DNA of 64,000 nucleotides, taken from contig CM055196.1 of NCBI GenBank assembly GCA_029224185.1, positions 15,426,009 to 15,490,008 of the forward strand, in the 5' to 3' direction. This DNA comes from Karalla daura (lineage: Eukaryota; Chordata; Actinopteri; Chaetodontiformes; Leiognathidae). Under the pieces are notes generated by a model that had not been told where the DNA came from, did no database searches, and saw nothing but the letters and a program-made list of their open reading frames with translations. This document shows positions 25,487 to 37,575 of the stretch, in pieces. The position numbers were made by a program, and so were the translations under genes. Numbering within the stretch: the stretch's first letter is position 1; each line of letters begins with the position of its first letter.

Positions 25487-26888
25487 TGAGAGGTTGTCTT
25501 TGTGGAAAAGGACTGGTTGGATTTTTCAGACCTTCACAAATTTCAGCGCATGTTGAAAAGATGGTTTTTGATGCATGTCTGCTGATATATCGTTGCGAGT
25601 CTGACCTGGGTTCTCCACCTGTCAGATCACTAAAATGCTGCTGCTGTCAGCACTGAGCTGCTCCGGGCTTTTGCCCGACGGGGGATAACTGTCACCTTTC
25701 TTCACCCCTCAGCTCTGTGATTGTTGCGCAGATGCAGCCAACCTTTAGCAGCCTGCTGCCATGAGCCCGCTGGATGATTATGTATTTAGTGGAAACATTT
25801 ATGATGACATGGCCCTGCAGGTGATTGAACACACGTCACTGGTAAAGCCCTGGCTCAGTCGCTCGGCAGATCAGACAGATCAGCTGTTCATTAGTTTGAG
25901 AGGCCTGATAGTGTACCTGTCTGCATGTTAGCGGATACGCTGCAGGCACATGCAGTGCGGTGGATAAAAACGTGCAAACCATAATTTTATTGTTCTTTTC
26001 AAGATGTCCATGGATGCTAGTTTGTATCAGTGAGTGATATTTTTGAACATAACTCTTGCTCACTTTGGAAACTCTGTTTTTTGTTTTTTTGCCCTCATAG
26101 CAGCTATTGCAGGTGTGTTAGGCAACAAGTTTGTCACTCAAAAACCTTTAGTTCTTTTTTATTTTTCTTCAATTAAGAGCCAATAATTCTAAATGCTAGT
26201 GTTATCGCCTTTTATCATTATGAGAAAGTGATCATTGTGGGGAGATACCAGGGAAATCTTTGGTTTTAAATCTAAAATACAAAATGAACTAGTCCAAATT
26301 TCCCTCAGGGAGTCATCCCAAGGGGATCAATAAAGTCAACTCTAAATCTAAAACAATTGAAGAGAACAAAATATTCCAGTGGGGATAATCTTATGCCAGC
26401 CATGTTATAACAGCATAAGCTTCTGTTACACTGCACTCAGCATGTCTTCCTGATTCCAAGTAGCTGCAGACAATGGTCAACCAGGTTGGCACGGTTAAGC
26501 TTTGTGAGGTGCAGTTCAGCTCTCATGTCAGATGAAGTACGAGGATTGAGGTGTCAGCACTATGGCTCCCAGGGATTGCCCCGCCTTGCCATCTGCTGCC
26601 ACGACTGTAATCCACACAAAGAGAAAATCACTTGTCTCAGTCGGTAACAAAGTCACTCAATTCAGCAGGTAAATTAATATGTCTAAATCCTGAGAGTGAA
26701 ACTAAAGCTTATTTTTTGGTCTTTATCCTTGGAAACGTAGAATTCAAAATAAATTAAAGGGCACTTAAATATAAATGAATACAGGTATGATTACACTATT
26801 AAAAACTCGATTCCTTTGCTTTATTGCTTTTCTATAATTAATTGATTATATTATCGCACCATTATACCTTGGTTCATTGGCCTATTCA

Positions 26889-27210
26889 TTTTTTTTCAAT
26901 ATCCAAAAGCCCAACAAATTGTAAATCTGGAACGGTAAATTGGTGGATAGCGCTGACTCTACACAGCAAGAAGAGGAGTGTGTATGTCCGTCTTGCATCT
27001 GTGTGGGTTTTTATCAGGGTATTCCAGTTTCCCCATTCATTCCAAAATGTATGCTCAGTTAGGTCAACTGGAGGCTCTAAATTGCTCCAAGGTGTGAGTG
27101 TGAGAATGAATGGTTTGAGTCTGTGCTTTACAATAGACTGGCATCCTGTGCAGGACGTATTCCCTCTTATGTCCCTAAGGTCCAGCAGACACACCATTAA
27201 GCTTCAACGT
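26889..27210 (+). repeat. Dispersed fish repeat fragment (LINE-like)
   Basis: Shares gctctaaattgctccaaggt and the following gtgagtgtga with 60424-60455. It also has the order of a common teleost repeat: 'tctgtgtgggtttt', 'gtcaactggaggctctaaat', then 'agactggcatcctgtgcagg'. Related fragments lie at 39166-39450 (+), 41080-41285 and 43205-43440 (-). Confidence 0.5.
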
Positions 27211-27766
27211 GGGTTAGCAAATATATACGTAATGTAAGTGCCTCCATAAACGAAAGCTCAGCCATTTAATTACTTTCCTCACTGACAGAAGTTACAGGTT
27301 ACTCTCCTGTGGTCTCTACTTAGCTTCCTGTCATAAATGAAAACACTCTCTCTTGTAACTTTTGTCCTCACAGCTGTCCAGCAAGAACTGTCCTAATCCC
27401 ATTAAACATAAAGTGGCCAGAAACTGGAGTTGTCCTGTGTGTTATACTGTCATTTGAGCTTGGGGTTTAACAGGCTTGACAGCTGGTCATCTCACCTGTT
27501 TTTGCACCAAAATCTTTTGCAGCATTGTAGCTCTTAGAGCTCTGTAATGTCAATCCCAAGCTGGCATCTAGAGGGAGACAGCCTCCCTGATCGCGTGTCC
27601 TAGAAACATGGTCACAGAGCCGAGTTAAACCCTGGAGCTGATGAGTCAGAGATGATGAATGCATGAGACCAGGACCAGTATAAGCTTACATGTTACACTG
27701 CAGATGCATTAATACGATCCTCTGGGTCAATTACATACTTAAATTAGACACAGTTGAATGAAGGAT

Positions 27767-27949
27767 AGAGAAGAGAAGAGAAGAGAAGAGAAGAGAAGAG
27801 AAGAGAAGAGAAGAGAAGAGAAGAGAAGAGAAGAGAAGAGAAGAGAAGAGAAGAGAAGAGAAGAGAAGAGAAGAGAAGAGAAGAGAAGAGAAGAGAAGAG
27901 AAGAGAAGAGAAGAGAAGAGAAGAGAAGAGAAGAGAAGAGAAGAGAAGA
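27767..27949. repeat. (AAGAG)n pentanucleotide array
   Basis: About 36 near-perfect 5-base units (purine strand is +). The array lies about 80 bases past the hexa poly(A) signal in the hexa direction. The long LLFSS/EKRRE open frames across it are repeat artefacts, not genes. Confidence 0.98.
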
Positions 27950-28025
27950 AATATTTGTGTAATACAAATATTGGAAGCTGTTTAAAAATGAAGAAACAAA
28001 GACAATATGTGCACTAAAACATAAT

Positions 28026-28031
28026 TTTATT
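28026..28031 (-). terminator. hexa: Poly(A) signal of hexa
   Basis: A minus-strand AATAAA about 440 bases after the hexa stop (28469-28467); this defines a moderate 3'UTR. Confidence 0.6.
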
Positions 28032-28466
28032 GCATGTCAATGCAAAACCACAGGTTAGTAGCATACCAGCAGCACTGATCTATAATGTAACAACCCACAT
28101 TCTATATTGTGCAGCCATCTTACATCCGATACAATTCAACATGGCAATACAGTGCAGTATTATCAGTGCGGGTGTCTGTTAACATTCCCAAGTAGTGAAT
28201 GCCTGAAAAATATCAAATAGAAAGCAAATTACTCAGATCTTAAATAGAAAAAAAATAGAAAGAGAAAAATATACAGTAAGTGATGAAAACATTCCCTGAG
28301 AAAAAAAAATGTACGTACCTGGGACAAAATAATTATTTGAATATATGTATCTTAAATACTCCACCACACAAGATTATGATTTTCTAGAACGAGCAAAGAA
28401 TGCAATTATGTCCTTGACATGTCTTCCAGAAAAAAAATCTTGCAAAGATAATCCAAATGGACATCT

Positions 28467-31400
28467 TCAGACACCTTGGTACTCGTATTTGCAGTGTCCC
28501 ACATGCAGCGGCTCTGCTTGGATGCCACGCCTTGAGCAGGAAAGGGAACAGAAACATTGCTATGCAATAAGGACAAGCCCTTCAAGTTCTTCCAAAGTTC
28601 TTCCAAAGATCTGTATAGGAAATGTCCAGTACCTCAGGAGTTTGCAGCGAAAGTCCTGCAAGCGAGGAAAGGCCTTGTCCACGCTGGAGGTCTGCGTCTC
28701 ATCACTCCACAGTCTCTCCGCTGCAGCACTCGCCCTCGGCCTGTGAATTTGAGAACAAACTGTTATTATCTTAATGATTTTATGCATTTGTTTGATTTGG
28801 GGTGTTTGTTTCTTTTCTTTTTCTTTTACACATACCAAAGACGTGGAGTGAGATTGGTGGCATCAACATATTCCCCCCACATGCAAACCTCACCCCCTAT
28901 CACCAGCCTCTTCTGTTGCTCAGTGCCTGCGAAGGAACAGTAATCAGATTTGTTTGACTAATATGATTAAGGATATGATGAGAGGAGGAAACGTCAAAAT
29001 TTTCACACCACAAAACACAGCAACAGCAGCTTTGCACAGCTTGCAATTCTTAGTGGACAATGCTTTCAGCCACAGCACAACTTTGCAGTGGGTTACAATA
29101 GCCTCTGAAATTACTTGTGTGTATTTTGTGTATTTTAAACCTGGAACCCATTCACTGGAGGAGAACGTACAGTCCATGATGAAAAGGTTTATTAGTACTT
29201 GGCCAAGGAGAATTGAAGGGATGTACGTGCTAGGTCATGATGCTCCCTTCCGTTCCAGCATTTTAGTCTTCTGGATGTTGTTTTTTAGCAAATCACACAG
29301 GAAGTACCATACAGCTCAGTACTTTGCCTCAAGGTCAACATTCTCCAACCCCTGACTACTGTTTTGTGTACAGTATTCATGCAAATACTTCTCTGAAGTG
29401 GGAGGCCATAGCAATATTATCAGAGCACCTCTTGTTTTGTCTGACTGACACTGACATCTGTATCTGCTGTCTCAGTGAGAAACACTATTTATCTTGCTGG
29501 AGTGTCAAAGTGCCCGTAAGGCTCATTCTGACTCTGCCAATATGTGATATGGAAAATCCCCCGACAATGCAGATGCCAAAAAACCCTCTGTGGCTCTGGT
29601 TGAAGTACCGAGGGGCAGCCAGCAGGACCCTCATGGATTCATTCATCTGTTTACACTGAGTGTTTTTATGTCTGTGAGAGGGAGACACTCCAGTTGATCC
29701 TTAAGTCCTAGAATGAGCTTTTCTCAGCAGAGGGGAGCTTTTAGAGACAAGGTTCACAGAATTCACGCCATCTGAGCTCTGGGTTCCTGAAATTGTGTTT
29801 TATGCAGCAAAGGCAGTCTTCCACAAAGCTGGTTACTAAACTGAAAACCTTTTCAGAGCAACACAACATATCACCATCTTGGAGCGTGCTGTGCAGCATA
29901 CGTGGAGGAACTAGTCGAAGAGCTGTGAACTGTATAAATGTATGAACGTGTATCAGCAAGTTGGTTTCATTTAGGAGAAACATCCATCCAAAGGCTAAGT
30001 CTCTGGTCCTGAAGCTCCAATTGTACTCACACTCATTCTTAGTATGGATAAAGAATTAGAATTAGTATGGATGCAGCAGCGTGTCTAGCTAAAAAAGCTG
30101 ACCAAAGAAATGCCTTCAAAGCAGAAATTATTGTCTGGTAGACTATAATGAAGAGCATTTTACCAGTGCATTATCGTGGGCCTGTTTTTCGATAGCCCTG
30201 GCTCTTTTGCATAATTTTATGCAAGGAGTTGGTGAAATAAGTGCAACACAGACATATCTCTGCAGTGCTGATGCATGGAGAACAGCGTCACTGCCACCCA
30301 GTGGTACAGGTACAAATTAAGCATGCATGCATGCAGCCCTTGGAAAGATAAGCTTCAGTACAGCCTGTGTTTCACAAGTCATCTTGTTTTCTATATGAGC
30401 TATCATAAAACATGACAGACCTCATAGTTCAAAGTGAGGTGGCAATTCTGTCCTGTCAATGAAATATATAAATAAATACATCTAAGGACTGATCTGCTTT
30501 TATTTTTTTGCTGCAAACCACTATGAGATGCACACACAGTTGCGGTCTGCACTGTCTTAACACCATAAAAGGACAAATAAGCTGGAGTTGTCTCAGTATT
30601 AGTTATTACCAATATCTTGACCAGAAACACCTGCTTTTCAGGCTATTGTCCATGGCCTTGAGGTTAGATAGTTCCTTCCCTGGACAAAAACCAGGATGTG
30701 GCAGTCGGAAGACATGGTGCAGCTGCACACAGATAACAGGAATCAGCAATGTTGTGCCATATAAGCGGGATTAGCTATTCTCTGTAATCACATAGCAAAC
30801 ACACAGAGAGTACATTTCCACTACAACCCTCACAACACACAGGTTTGTGTCTGACCCTTGAACGCGAGGGGCCACACGGTGTAGTAGCGGGCCCAGTTGT
30901 GCGTGGGGCCTGGCTGGTCCAGGTACCACGGAGAGGCCAGAATCACCCTGAGCCCTGCTTTCACCACCCTGCGCAATTCACACAGGTAACAGCCATGTCT
31001 CCACACCTCCACCACTGACAGGGAGTTACGCTGCAAAACAGGGTTAGATTTACATTAACTATTTGAGTGATAGTTAGAACACGTATATGATTAGAAATAG
31101 TCAAATTACCATATAGCTCTCATTATGTGTTTTGCCCAGTAGTGGACTAAACACAAAATGCTGCCTCTTATTTGAGATTTAACTTACTTGTTTATTTAAT
31201 TCTCTATTTTCCATCCCATTCCACATGAGAGACAGTAAAACATATCGGGACTGTTTTCCGGGCCACTGATTTGTTGTGTGTTTTGCCTTTTATATTGTGC
31301 AAATGTGGTGCATATCCACTTCTGTGTGTCACTGTCCACTTTGCAGCTGCAATTAGTCGCAGGTTGTGCTTTGTGTTTTTGAACTTGTGTCTATATGTGG

Positions 31401-34400
31401 TGTGAGCTAGCTAGCTAACTGCCGATATCTGCGGCCATTTGAACAAGATATTTAAAAATGAATGCTACATTTATGAGATATGAATGCATACTGTAATAAA
31501 TGCAAGGTTTTTTAAATCTTATATAGTACCACATATCTGCACAAGGATCATATTAACCAACAACCCTATATAAAGATGTGTACATTTTGTTGAATTTTTT
31601 TGCTCTTATGTTTTTGTTTTTGTGTATGTGTGTGTGCCTTTAATACGTACAGTGGGAGCAGATCCCCTCCACTAAACACAGTCATGCTGTGCTGCCATGT
31701 TTCTGCAGAACAGCTCTAGTTTACTGTAGGCCCGCTGAAATGCTCAGCACCTCTTTCCTGCTCACTTTTAAGAATATTCCTCGTTTCGGTTCTGTGAACT
31801 TTTGCAACGTCTGAATGAAAATCATTTGATTCACTGGAAGGAATAGAGGAACACAGCACGACAGGAACAGTGAAGGGGGATATGCTGCTGACTCATTGTG
31901 TGTTGCTGCGTGTGTGGCTTTGAATCCCATACACTGTTTCACCTGCTGTAATTACGTTGCCAAGCAACCAGACCCTCGGGGTGTCCCAGCTGTTCAGCGT
32001 TCCCTCACTACAGCCCAGGTTCAGTTTCAGGAGAAGGTATCAGGTCAGATGATGGACACCTCACCACGAGATGGCACTAAATCTACATACGTGTCCTTGT
32101 GAACACGTAAAGCTTTGTGTCGGAGTTGTTTCGTTTTTTTTTCTTATCCACTGGGGTGTAGAGTACTCACTCGTTCATGGTAGTCAAAGACATCCTGCCA
32201 TACAATAGAGGTCCTGTTCAGAGCTGAAGTGATGTTCACGATCCTGAATAGAGCGAGATAAAGGACAGTCATGACATTAACGTGTTGGCTTGCATGTGTC
32301 CTGGAGGTTTATTCGTGGTATGGTGTTCTTTACAACCTACTTCTCCATGTAGAAAGTCACCAGTTTGTCAAAGTCTGTTCCAAAGCCCATCGTTTTCATG
32401 AATGCCCTAACATGAGGGTTGGATTTCCTGCAGGCACAAGTAGTGAGAGAGATTTACCGCTGAGCAAGTAACTTTTGAATCTTAATGTTGCCTTCAGTGA
32501 GGACACACTGACGATTTTAACAAACCACTAAAAACCATAAAATCCATGTTTGTTTCTAATTGCATCATTGCAACGCCAGGCTTGATTTATTTCTGCTTGC
32601 AGAAGTTGAGTAACAGTTTGGAAATAAAGACCAAAAAAACAGCTGAAATCATGACATTCACATGATTGACTGAGTGCTGTTGCAGTTGCATAAGGTGGGT
32701 GTGCTGGAAGTCAGCCCAGCATATAATGGAGCAATAAGAGAAATGGTGAACAGGTTCCGTTTCGTGTTTTTCTAATAAGAGGATTTACAGTGATATTATC
32801 AATGAAAACAGAACAATTGTGAATGAGTTCACCCAGAGACTTATAGAAAGTAAAATCAGAGTGAATTTTCCTGTGTTCTTTCTTGACAGGTTTGGACTCA
32901 ATAATAACAACAAATTAGGTCAGATTAATTTCAAACCAGCACCAAAGAACACAACATCCAGACTAATATCAGTCTAATATTTGATCATGATTATCAACAT
33001 GGGTTATCAACATAATAGAAAATGAGGCCCAGTTAAAGTTAAAGTCACAAATAGTCAGCAGACATTTAAATGAGATATTTAAGCTTACCAGCAGGAAAAG
33101 TCTACTTCATCTCCTCCTAAATGTACATAGGAGTCAGGAAACACCATCGACACCTCCTTGAATAGTTTGGTCATGAACTGGTAGGTGGAGGATAATGTTG
33201 GATTGACTGGACCAACGGTACCTGATGGGGTATCCCCCTTGTAGCAGGGAGTCAGCAGATCAGGCTGTCCTGGGGAAACAATGGTCACTGGTCAGATTCT
33301 GTTCAGTCTTATCTGAGATCATTTCCTGCATAATCTGTGCAGCACAGACATTCGTTGCCAGATAAAAGTGAGTCAAGCTTGGGATTCAGTGCATTTCCAT
33401 ATATAGTCTTGGCTCTCAGGTTTAGCAGGCAGGATTGTATTTAACCAAGCCAGGCAAAGGGCCAAGTACTTTATCTGTTGCACATCAAGGAGCTGTGCTT
33501 GCTTAGATATAATGGCTGTTTGGGTTATTTTATTTTTTGTTTTACCTTTTCCCCAAGACATGGTGTGGCCTGGTGAATCAAACTCAGGAAGGACTCTTAT
33601 TCCCAAAAGCCTGGCGTGTGCGATCACCCTTCTCACATCTGACTGTGTGTAGATGTGAGTCATCGGATGGAAAGCCCCCTGAATCAAAGCCAAGAGTCTT
33701 TGTTCAGGGTGGATGAAACTTTTCAGTGCATTCCTGCCTCATGAATCTACATGCTGCAGGCCAGTCCAAGACAATATAAAATAACTGCTGATGCACATAA
33801 AAGACGTTTACAAGGCAATTTATAATGAATGTGCACAGTTATGGTGCACATGATTCGAGTGTTGGCTTATTCCTTGTTATTACTTAACATAATGGCCCCT
33901 TTCAGCTGCTTAACATACCTTACTGGAAAGGTGCGGAAAGGTTCTGCTCTGGTAAGGGAAGGAGGGGTCGTCAACAATGTGCCAGTGAAACACATTGAAC
34001 TTACTGTAGGCCATCGCATCCTAACACGAGAGGCACATGTTAATTCTGTGATCAATGCAACAAAAGGATATCATTCATATTGCATATGTTTCTCCTACCA
34101 GTGTTTTTAAAATGGTCTGCACTGGTAAAAAGTGACGTGAGGTATCCAGCAAAAGCCCCCTGTACTGAAACCGAGGGAAGTCTTCAATCTCAGTCTTGTT
34201 CACAAAATACTATAAGGAGGAACAATCAGAAACAGATATATCTGATTTAACTGGTCCATCCCAGCATCAATCAAGCTGTACAGCAAGGCGAGATTTTTGT
34301 AGAGGACAAAGTAAGAAGTAATGACTTCAGAGGCCGTAAGAGGGTTAGAGCATGAAAAATGACTTACACGGCCAAAATCATCTTGATACACCAGCTGACT

Positions 34401-35932
34401 GAAGGTTTCCAGAGCTGTGCTTAATCAAAAGAGGTGCGGTGTATTATCAGGACATTTGGATCACATAGAGAACATTAAAGTATTTATTAAATGCTCAATA
34501 ATGTCACTGTGTAACTGCAGTGCTGTACTGTATTTCTGTTAACATATTCCTCATAAATGCTTTCACCTCTTATTGCGCCCCAGACTGTTTCTGCATTAAG
34601 AGATGCTCGTCCTGCAGAGACACTCAGGTTGTCTGGAAAATAGATACAAAGCTGTAAGATCAAACCCCACTGGTCGAGACAATTGTTGCAACTGTGACGC
34701 GGTGTTCAACTAAATAAATATGAAGCACAGCAGCACCGGTAGATTGGAAGGTCTGTGGTTCAATCCAAGCCCTGCTGCAGTTGAAATAAGAAGATACTGA
34801 ACCCCAAACTCCCCCTGATGCTGCATCATCAGAGCATAAACGCACGTGAGTTGTTAGAAATCCAAGTTGAGCAGAAGGACCATCTACTGCGGTCTCTTTG
34901 AATGTGTGAATGTGACTCATATTGGAAAGTGCTTTGAGTGGTCATGAAGACTAGAAGAGCGTTATAAAAGACGGAAGTCCATTAACCATTTACCATGGTA
35001 CTTACATCTCTCAGAAGAGTCCTCGTCTGGGTAACTCTCACAGTCATCACGGTCAACACTGATGTTAACTGTGAATGGTTTGTCCTTGCTGAATTGCAAG
35101 GCATCATTCCCTGTAACCAGGTAAAAACAACATGTTTGACAGTCACAGGGTGGCAGGGCATAGATTTTTTTTTTATTTTACCACTGTCATGTCTTTATTC
35201 TATAGCCAGTGTTATCTTGAAAAACACAAACAGGCGGTTGTTTTCTGCTCTCATGTTATAGTGGGGTTTTAGAGTAGGTCGGCCTACATGGCTGTTGAAC
35301 TGCTGCCTCTACAAAGCCCATTGATGTACTCTAAAAGCCAGCCTGACAGACAAAACATTCAAAACAGCCAGCCCTTTGCTCTTTATTTTACCCCATTCAT
35401 AATACACTCTTACACATGCAAATCACAGCATAATCCATGTTTAACGTTCACACTAGAAATGAAAAAGACCAAAAGCATTGGTCAATAGTCTCCACACGTT
35501 ATTATGGCAGTTTACAGATGTACATACTTATATATATATTATCATTTTAAGCATCTTTGTGAGTTGATCTGTCTCTTCTATTGGATTGTCCTTGTCTCCA
35601 TAGTGATTGAGAAAAATCTTGCCTCAGTTTAACCAAAGTCAACTTTTATTTTATCACCTACCTGAGGTGTAGTCTGGGAAAATAAGAGAAAAATATCTCT
35701 TGAATGCAGCATCCAGAATAGAGCAGCCCTGCTGTGTGGCTGATTGCCCTGCGTAACCAAAGTGCACAACCTGTGGGTTCAGTGGGTATCGCTCTGCTGA
35801 TGAAGTGAAAACCTGTGGTAACGGCCACACTCCCTCCACTGTGTTGACACCAAACTGGAGCACGATTAATAATAGCAAACTCAAAGTTGGACGAGTCTGT
35901 CGTCCAGAACTAACCATACACAGGAGGTTCAT
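28467..35932 (-). CDS. hexa: Beta-hexosaminidase subunit alpha (GH20)
   Basis: Fourteen exons: 35932-35662, 35110-35006, 34632-34567, 34414-34368, 34209-34099, 34020-33919, 33678-33546, 33269-33089, 32427-32341, 32243-32171, 31030-30856, 28926-28836, 28740-28633 and 28530-28467, giving 537 residues (human HEXA 529). The enzyme removes terminal GlcNAc/GalNAc in lysosomes; the alpha/beta dimer with the GM2 activator degrades GM2. A hydrophobic signal peptide (about 17-30) precedes the mature chain. GH20 landmarks are Arg188 in LLLDTSRHF, HWHIVDDPSFP with Asp217-Asp218, and the catalytic pair Asp332-Glu333 in HLGGDEVDF. The late LVIGGEVCMWGEYVD and LWPRASAAAERLW also fit. The loop GDTPSGT (290-296) matches human alpha GSEPSGT and supports hexa over hexb, as does arih1 next door. 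Oddities are Asp430-Gln431 where human alpha has Asn-Arg, and weak splice sites at exon 11 (donor) and exon 14 (acceptor CAAG). Confidence 0.95.
34660..34995 (+). repeat. tRNA-derived SINE in hexa intron 2
   Basis: Contains a B-box-like ggttcaatcca near 34759, and ends in a tail (gtgctttgagtggtcatgaa then gactagaagagcg) that I recall as very common in fish genomes. A diverged copy of the tail is at 37060-37110. It lies antisense to hexa, between exons 2 and 3 and close to the exon 2 donor. Confidence 0.55.
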
Positions 35933-35997
35933 GTCTCTGTGCTTCCTGAGGGCACTGCGCTGTCAACCTGTGCCAGTCAGCGACAACAGATAATGCA

Positions 35998-36007
35998 GTC
36001 AGGTGAC
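35998..36007. promoter_or_regulatory. hexa: CLEAR-like (TFEB) element upstream of hexa
   Basis: GTCAGGTGAC differs by one base from the CLEAR palindrome GTCACGTGAC bound by TFEB/TFE3 at lysosomal genes. It lies 66 bases upstream of the hexa ATG. The mismatch falls in the E-box core (CAGGTG instead of CACGTG), so binding is uncertain. Confidence 0.35.
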
Positions 36008-37375
36008 TGAGTCAACAAGGGTGAGGGTGTGTGTGCGGGTGGATGTGGGTGTGTTTGCGTGGGTGTGTTCTTTTAACCCCTCATCCTTTTGTGTTCTGGT
36101 CAAATCTGACTGAAGTATTGCCCCCCCCTCCTCACACACACACAAATCACAAAAAGAAAAAAGCTTATAATTTCATCTGATTGCCAAACACTCTCATGAT
36201 GTTAATGGTCAAAATGGCCTAAACTTGTCAGATAAAGATAAATATGTGATGATACACTACTAATGTTGTATTCTATCTTTTTATTGACTCAAATTCTTGT
36301 GAACATTACAATTTTGAACTTGAACACTTGATATTTATGGCCTGTGGGTCATGCAAGTTGTTCCTTCAGAAAATACATTATTTAGATGGTATTGTGATTA
36401 TTACAAATATTAATTTCAGAATCAGAATCTCTTTACTGGCCAAATGCACAATTTACACAGGAATAGAGTGCAAGATGTTTCATCTGAGTCTACCTGATGG
36501 TCATGTAAACAATGTAATCAAATGTTCAACATCATATTGGCATTTTATGATTATTTATAAAACAGTTTAAAAATTTGAAAACAATGTTCATCACAGTCAC
36601 TGACATGGTGAATCTCCTAAAAAAAAACAGTGTTTTGACGTATATTGAATTTTCTAACAATTTTCAAAATGAGGCACCTGAAAATAAGTTTTGACAGTAA
36701 TCTAAATCAGAGTGGATAATGTTCATATTGCCTCCACACATTGTCTTTACATGCATACATGATGATGGAACATTTTAATTTCACCTGTCCCTACAGGAAT
36801 ACCTCCCAGTTCAATGGCACCACAAACCACTGCCTCTTAAGACATAAGATTAGGTGTGATGTTGAATCAACACCTTCATTTGAGAGCAACTGTGGGTCAA
36901 GGTCAGTAGTTTGTTCCCAGCCCCTTGCAGCCTACACGCCAAAGTACCAAAGTACCAAAGTACCAGATGCTGAACCCCAAACTACTTCAGATGCTGTCAT
37001 CAGTGTGTGAATGCTGCATGAATATGTATGAATATGAACATTATGTCATTTCCACCAATGCACTTTGAATGGTCATGAAAACTAGAAAAGCACTCTAATT
37101 CTAGAACCACCGTAAAACATTACTAAAAACTGAGCATTTAACGTCATGTTTAGAAATACACCAGTATCACTATTTTATTCTCGGGAATTGTGTCCAACCA
37201 ACTATAATATAATATAATCGTGTTATTTTAAAAAAATAATGTCAATTATTCATTTGTTATTAGTTTTTACAATATTGTATGAAAAATGCAACTGTATTAA
37301 AGCTGAAATGTAAATGAAGCGTTACTTCTAAACAAGTTTAAAATAACTGTAGAAATGTCCGTTTTCACGTCCTGC
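36008..37375. other. Intergenic between divergent hexa and arih1
   Basis: AT-rich, with no exon seen. Near 36418-36500 there is a fragment resembling fish repeats of the form 'cagaatcagaatctctttactggcc'. A second SINE tail copy lies at 36780-37110. The two promoters should occupy the two ends. Confidence 0.45.
36780..37110 (+). repeat. Degraded SINE copy upstream of arih1
   Basis: Shares 'gatgctgaaccccaaact' and the tail 'tgaatggtcatgaaaactag' with the element in hexa intron 2 (34790-34995). A 10-base unit, aaagtaccaa, is tandemly repeated near 36942-36965. Confidence 0.45.
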
Positions 37376-37380
37376 CCTTC

Positions 37381-37388
37381 TGACGTCA
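37381..37388. promoter_or_regulatory. arih1: Palindromic CRE in arih1 promoter
   Basis: TGACGTCA, a perfect CREB/ATF site, lies 188 bases upstream of the arih1 ATG in a locally CpG-rich patch. Two more CGTCA/TGACG-type half-sites follow within 30 bases. Confidence 0.55.
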
Positions 37389-37575
37389 GCACGTCGTCAG
37401 TGGGTGACGCTGCGTCTCTTTGTTGGCTTAGCAGCGGAGACGTTTTGTTGTTATTTTCGCTGCAGCTGAAAAACAGATTCGGATACATCTTGCTTCTCGA
37501 ATCGCTACGCAAACAACCCTTCACGCACGGTAGACGTTTAGGTGTGCTTGTCACAAGTTGATAACCACCCTAGGA

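Larger units (their letters stand above)
22609..26888. other. Intergenic: nr2e3 upstream region and repeat remnants
   Basis: There is no exon I can support. The nr2e3 promoter should lie in the first few hundred bases. Further left-to-right there is a fish-repeat remnant near 23331-23510, an (ATGC)n/(GTGC)n microsatellite near 25451-25486, and a repeat tail near 26303-26340. The rest is AT-rich unique-looking sequence. Confidence 0.5.

Noticed and set aside
27731..27985. Open frames of repeated LLFSS or EKRRE units
   Set aside because: Pure translation of the AAGAG microsatellite.
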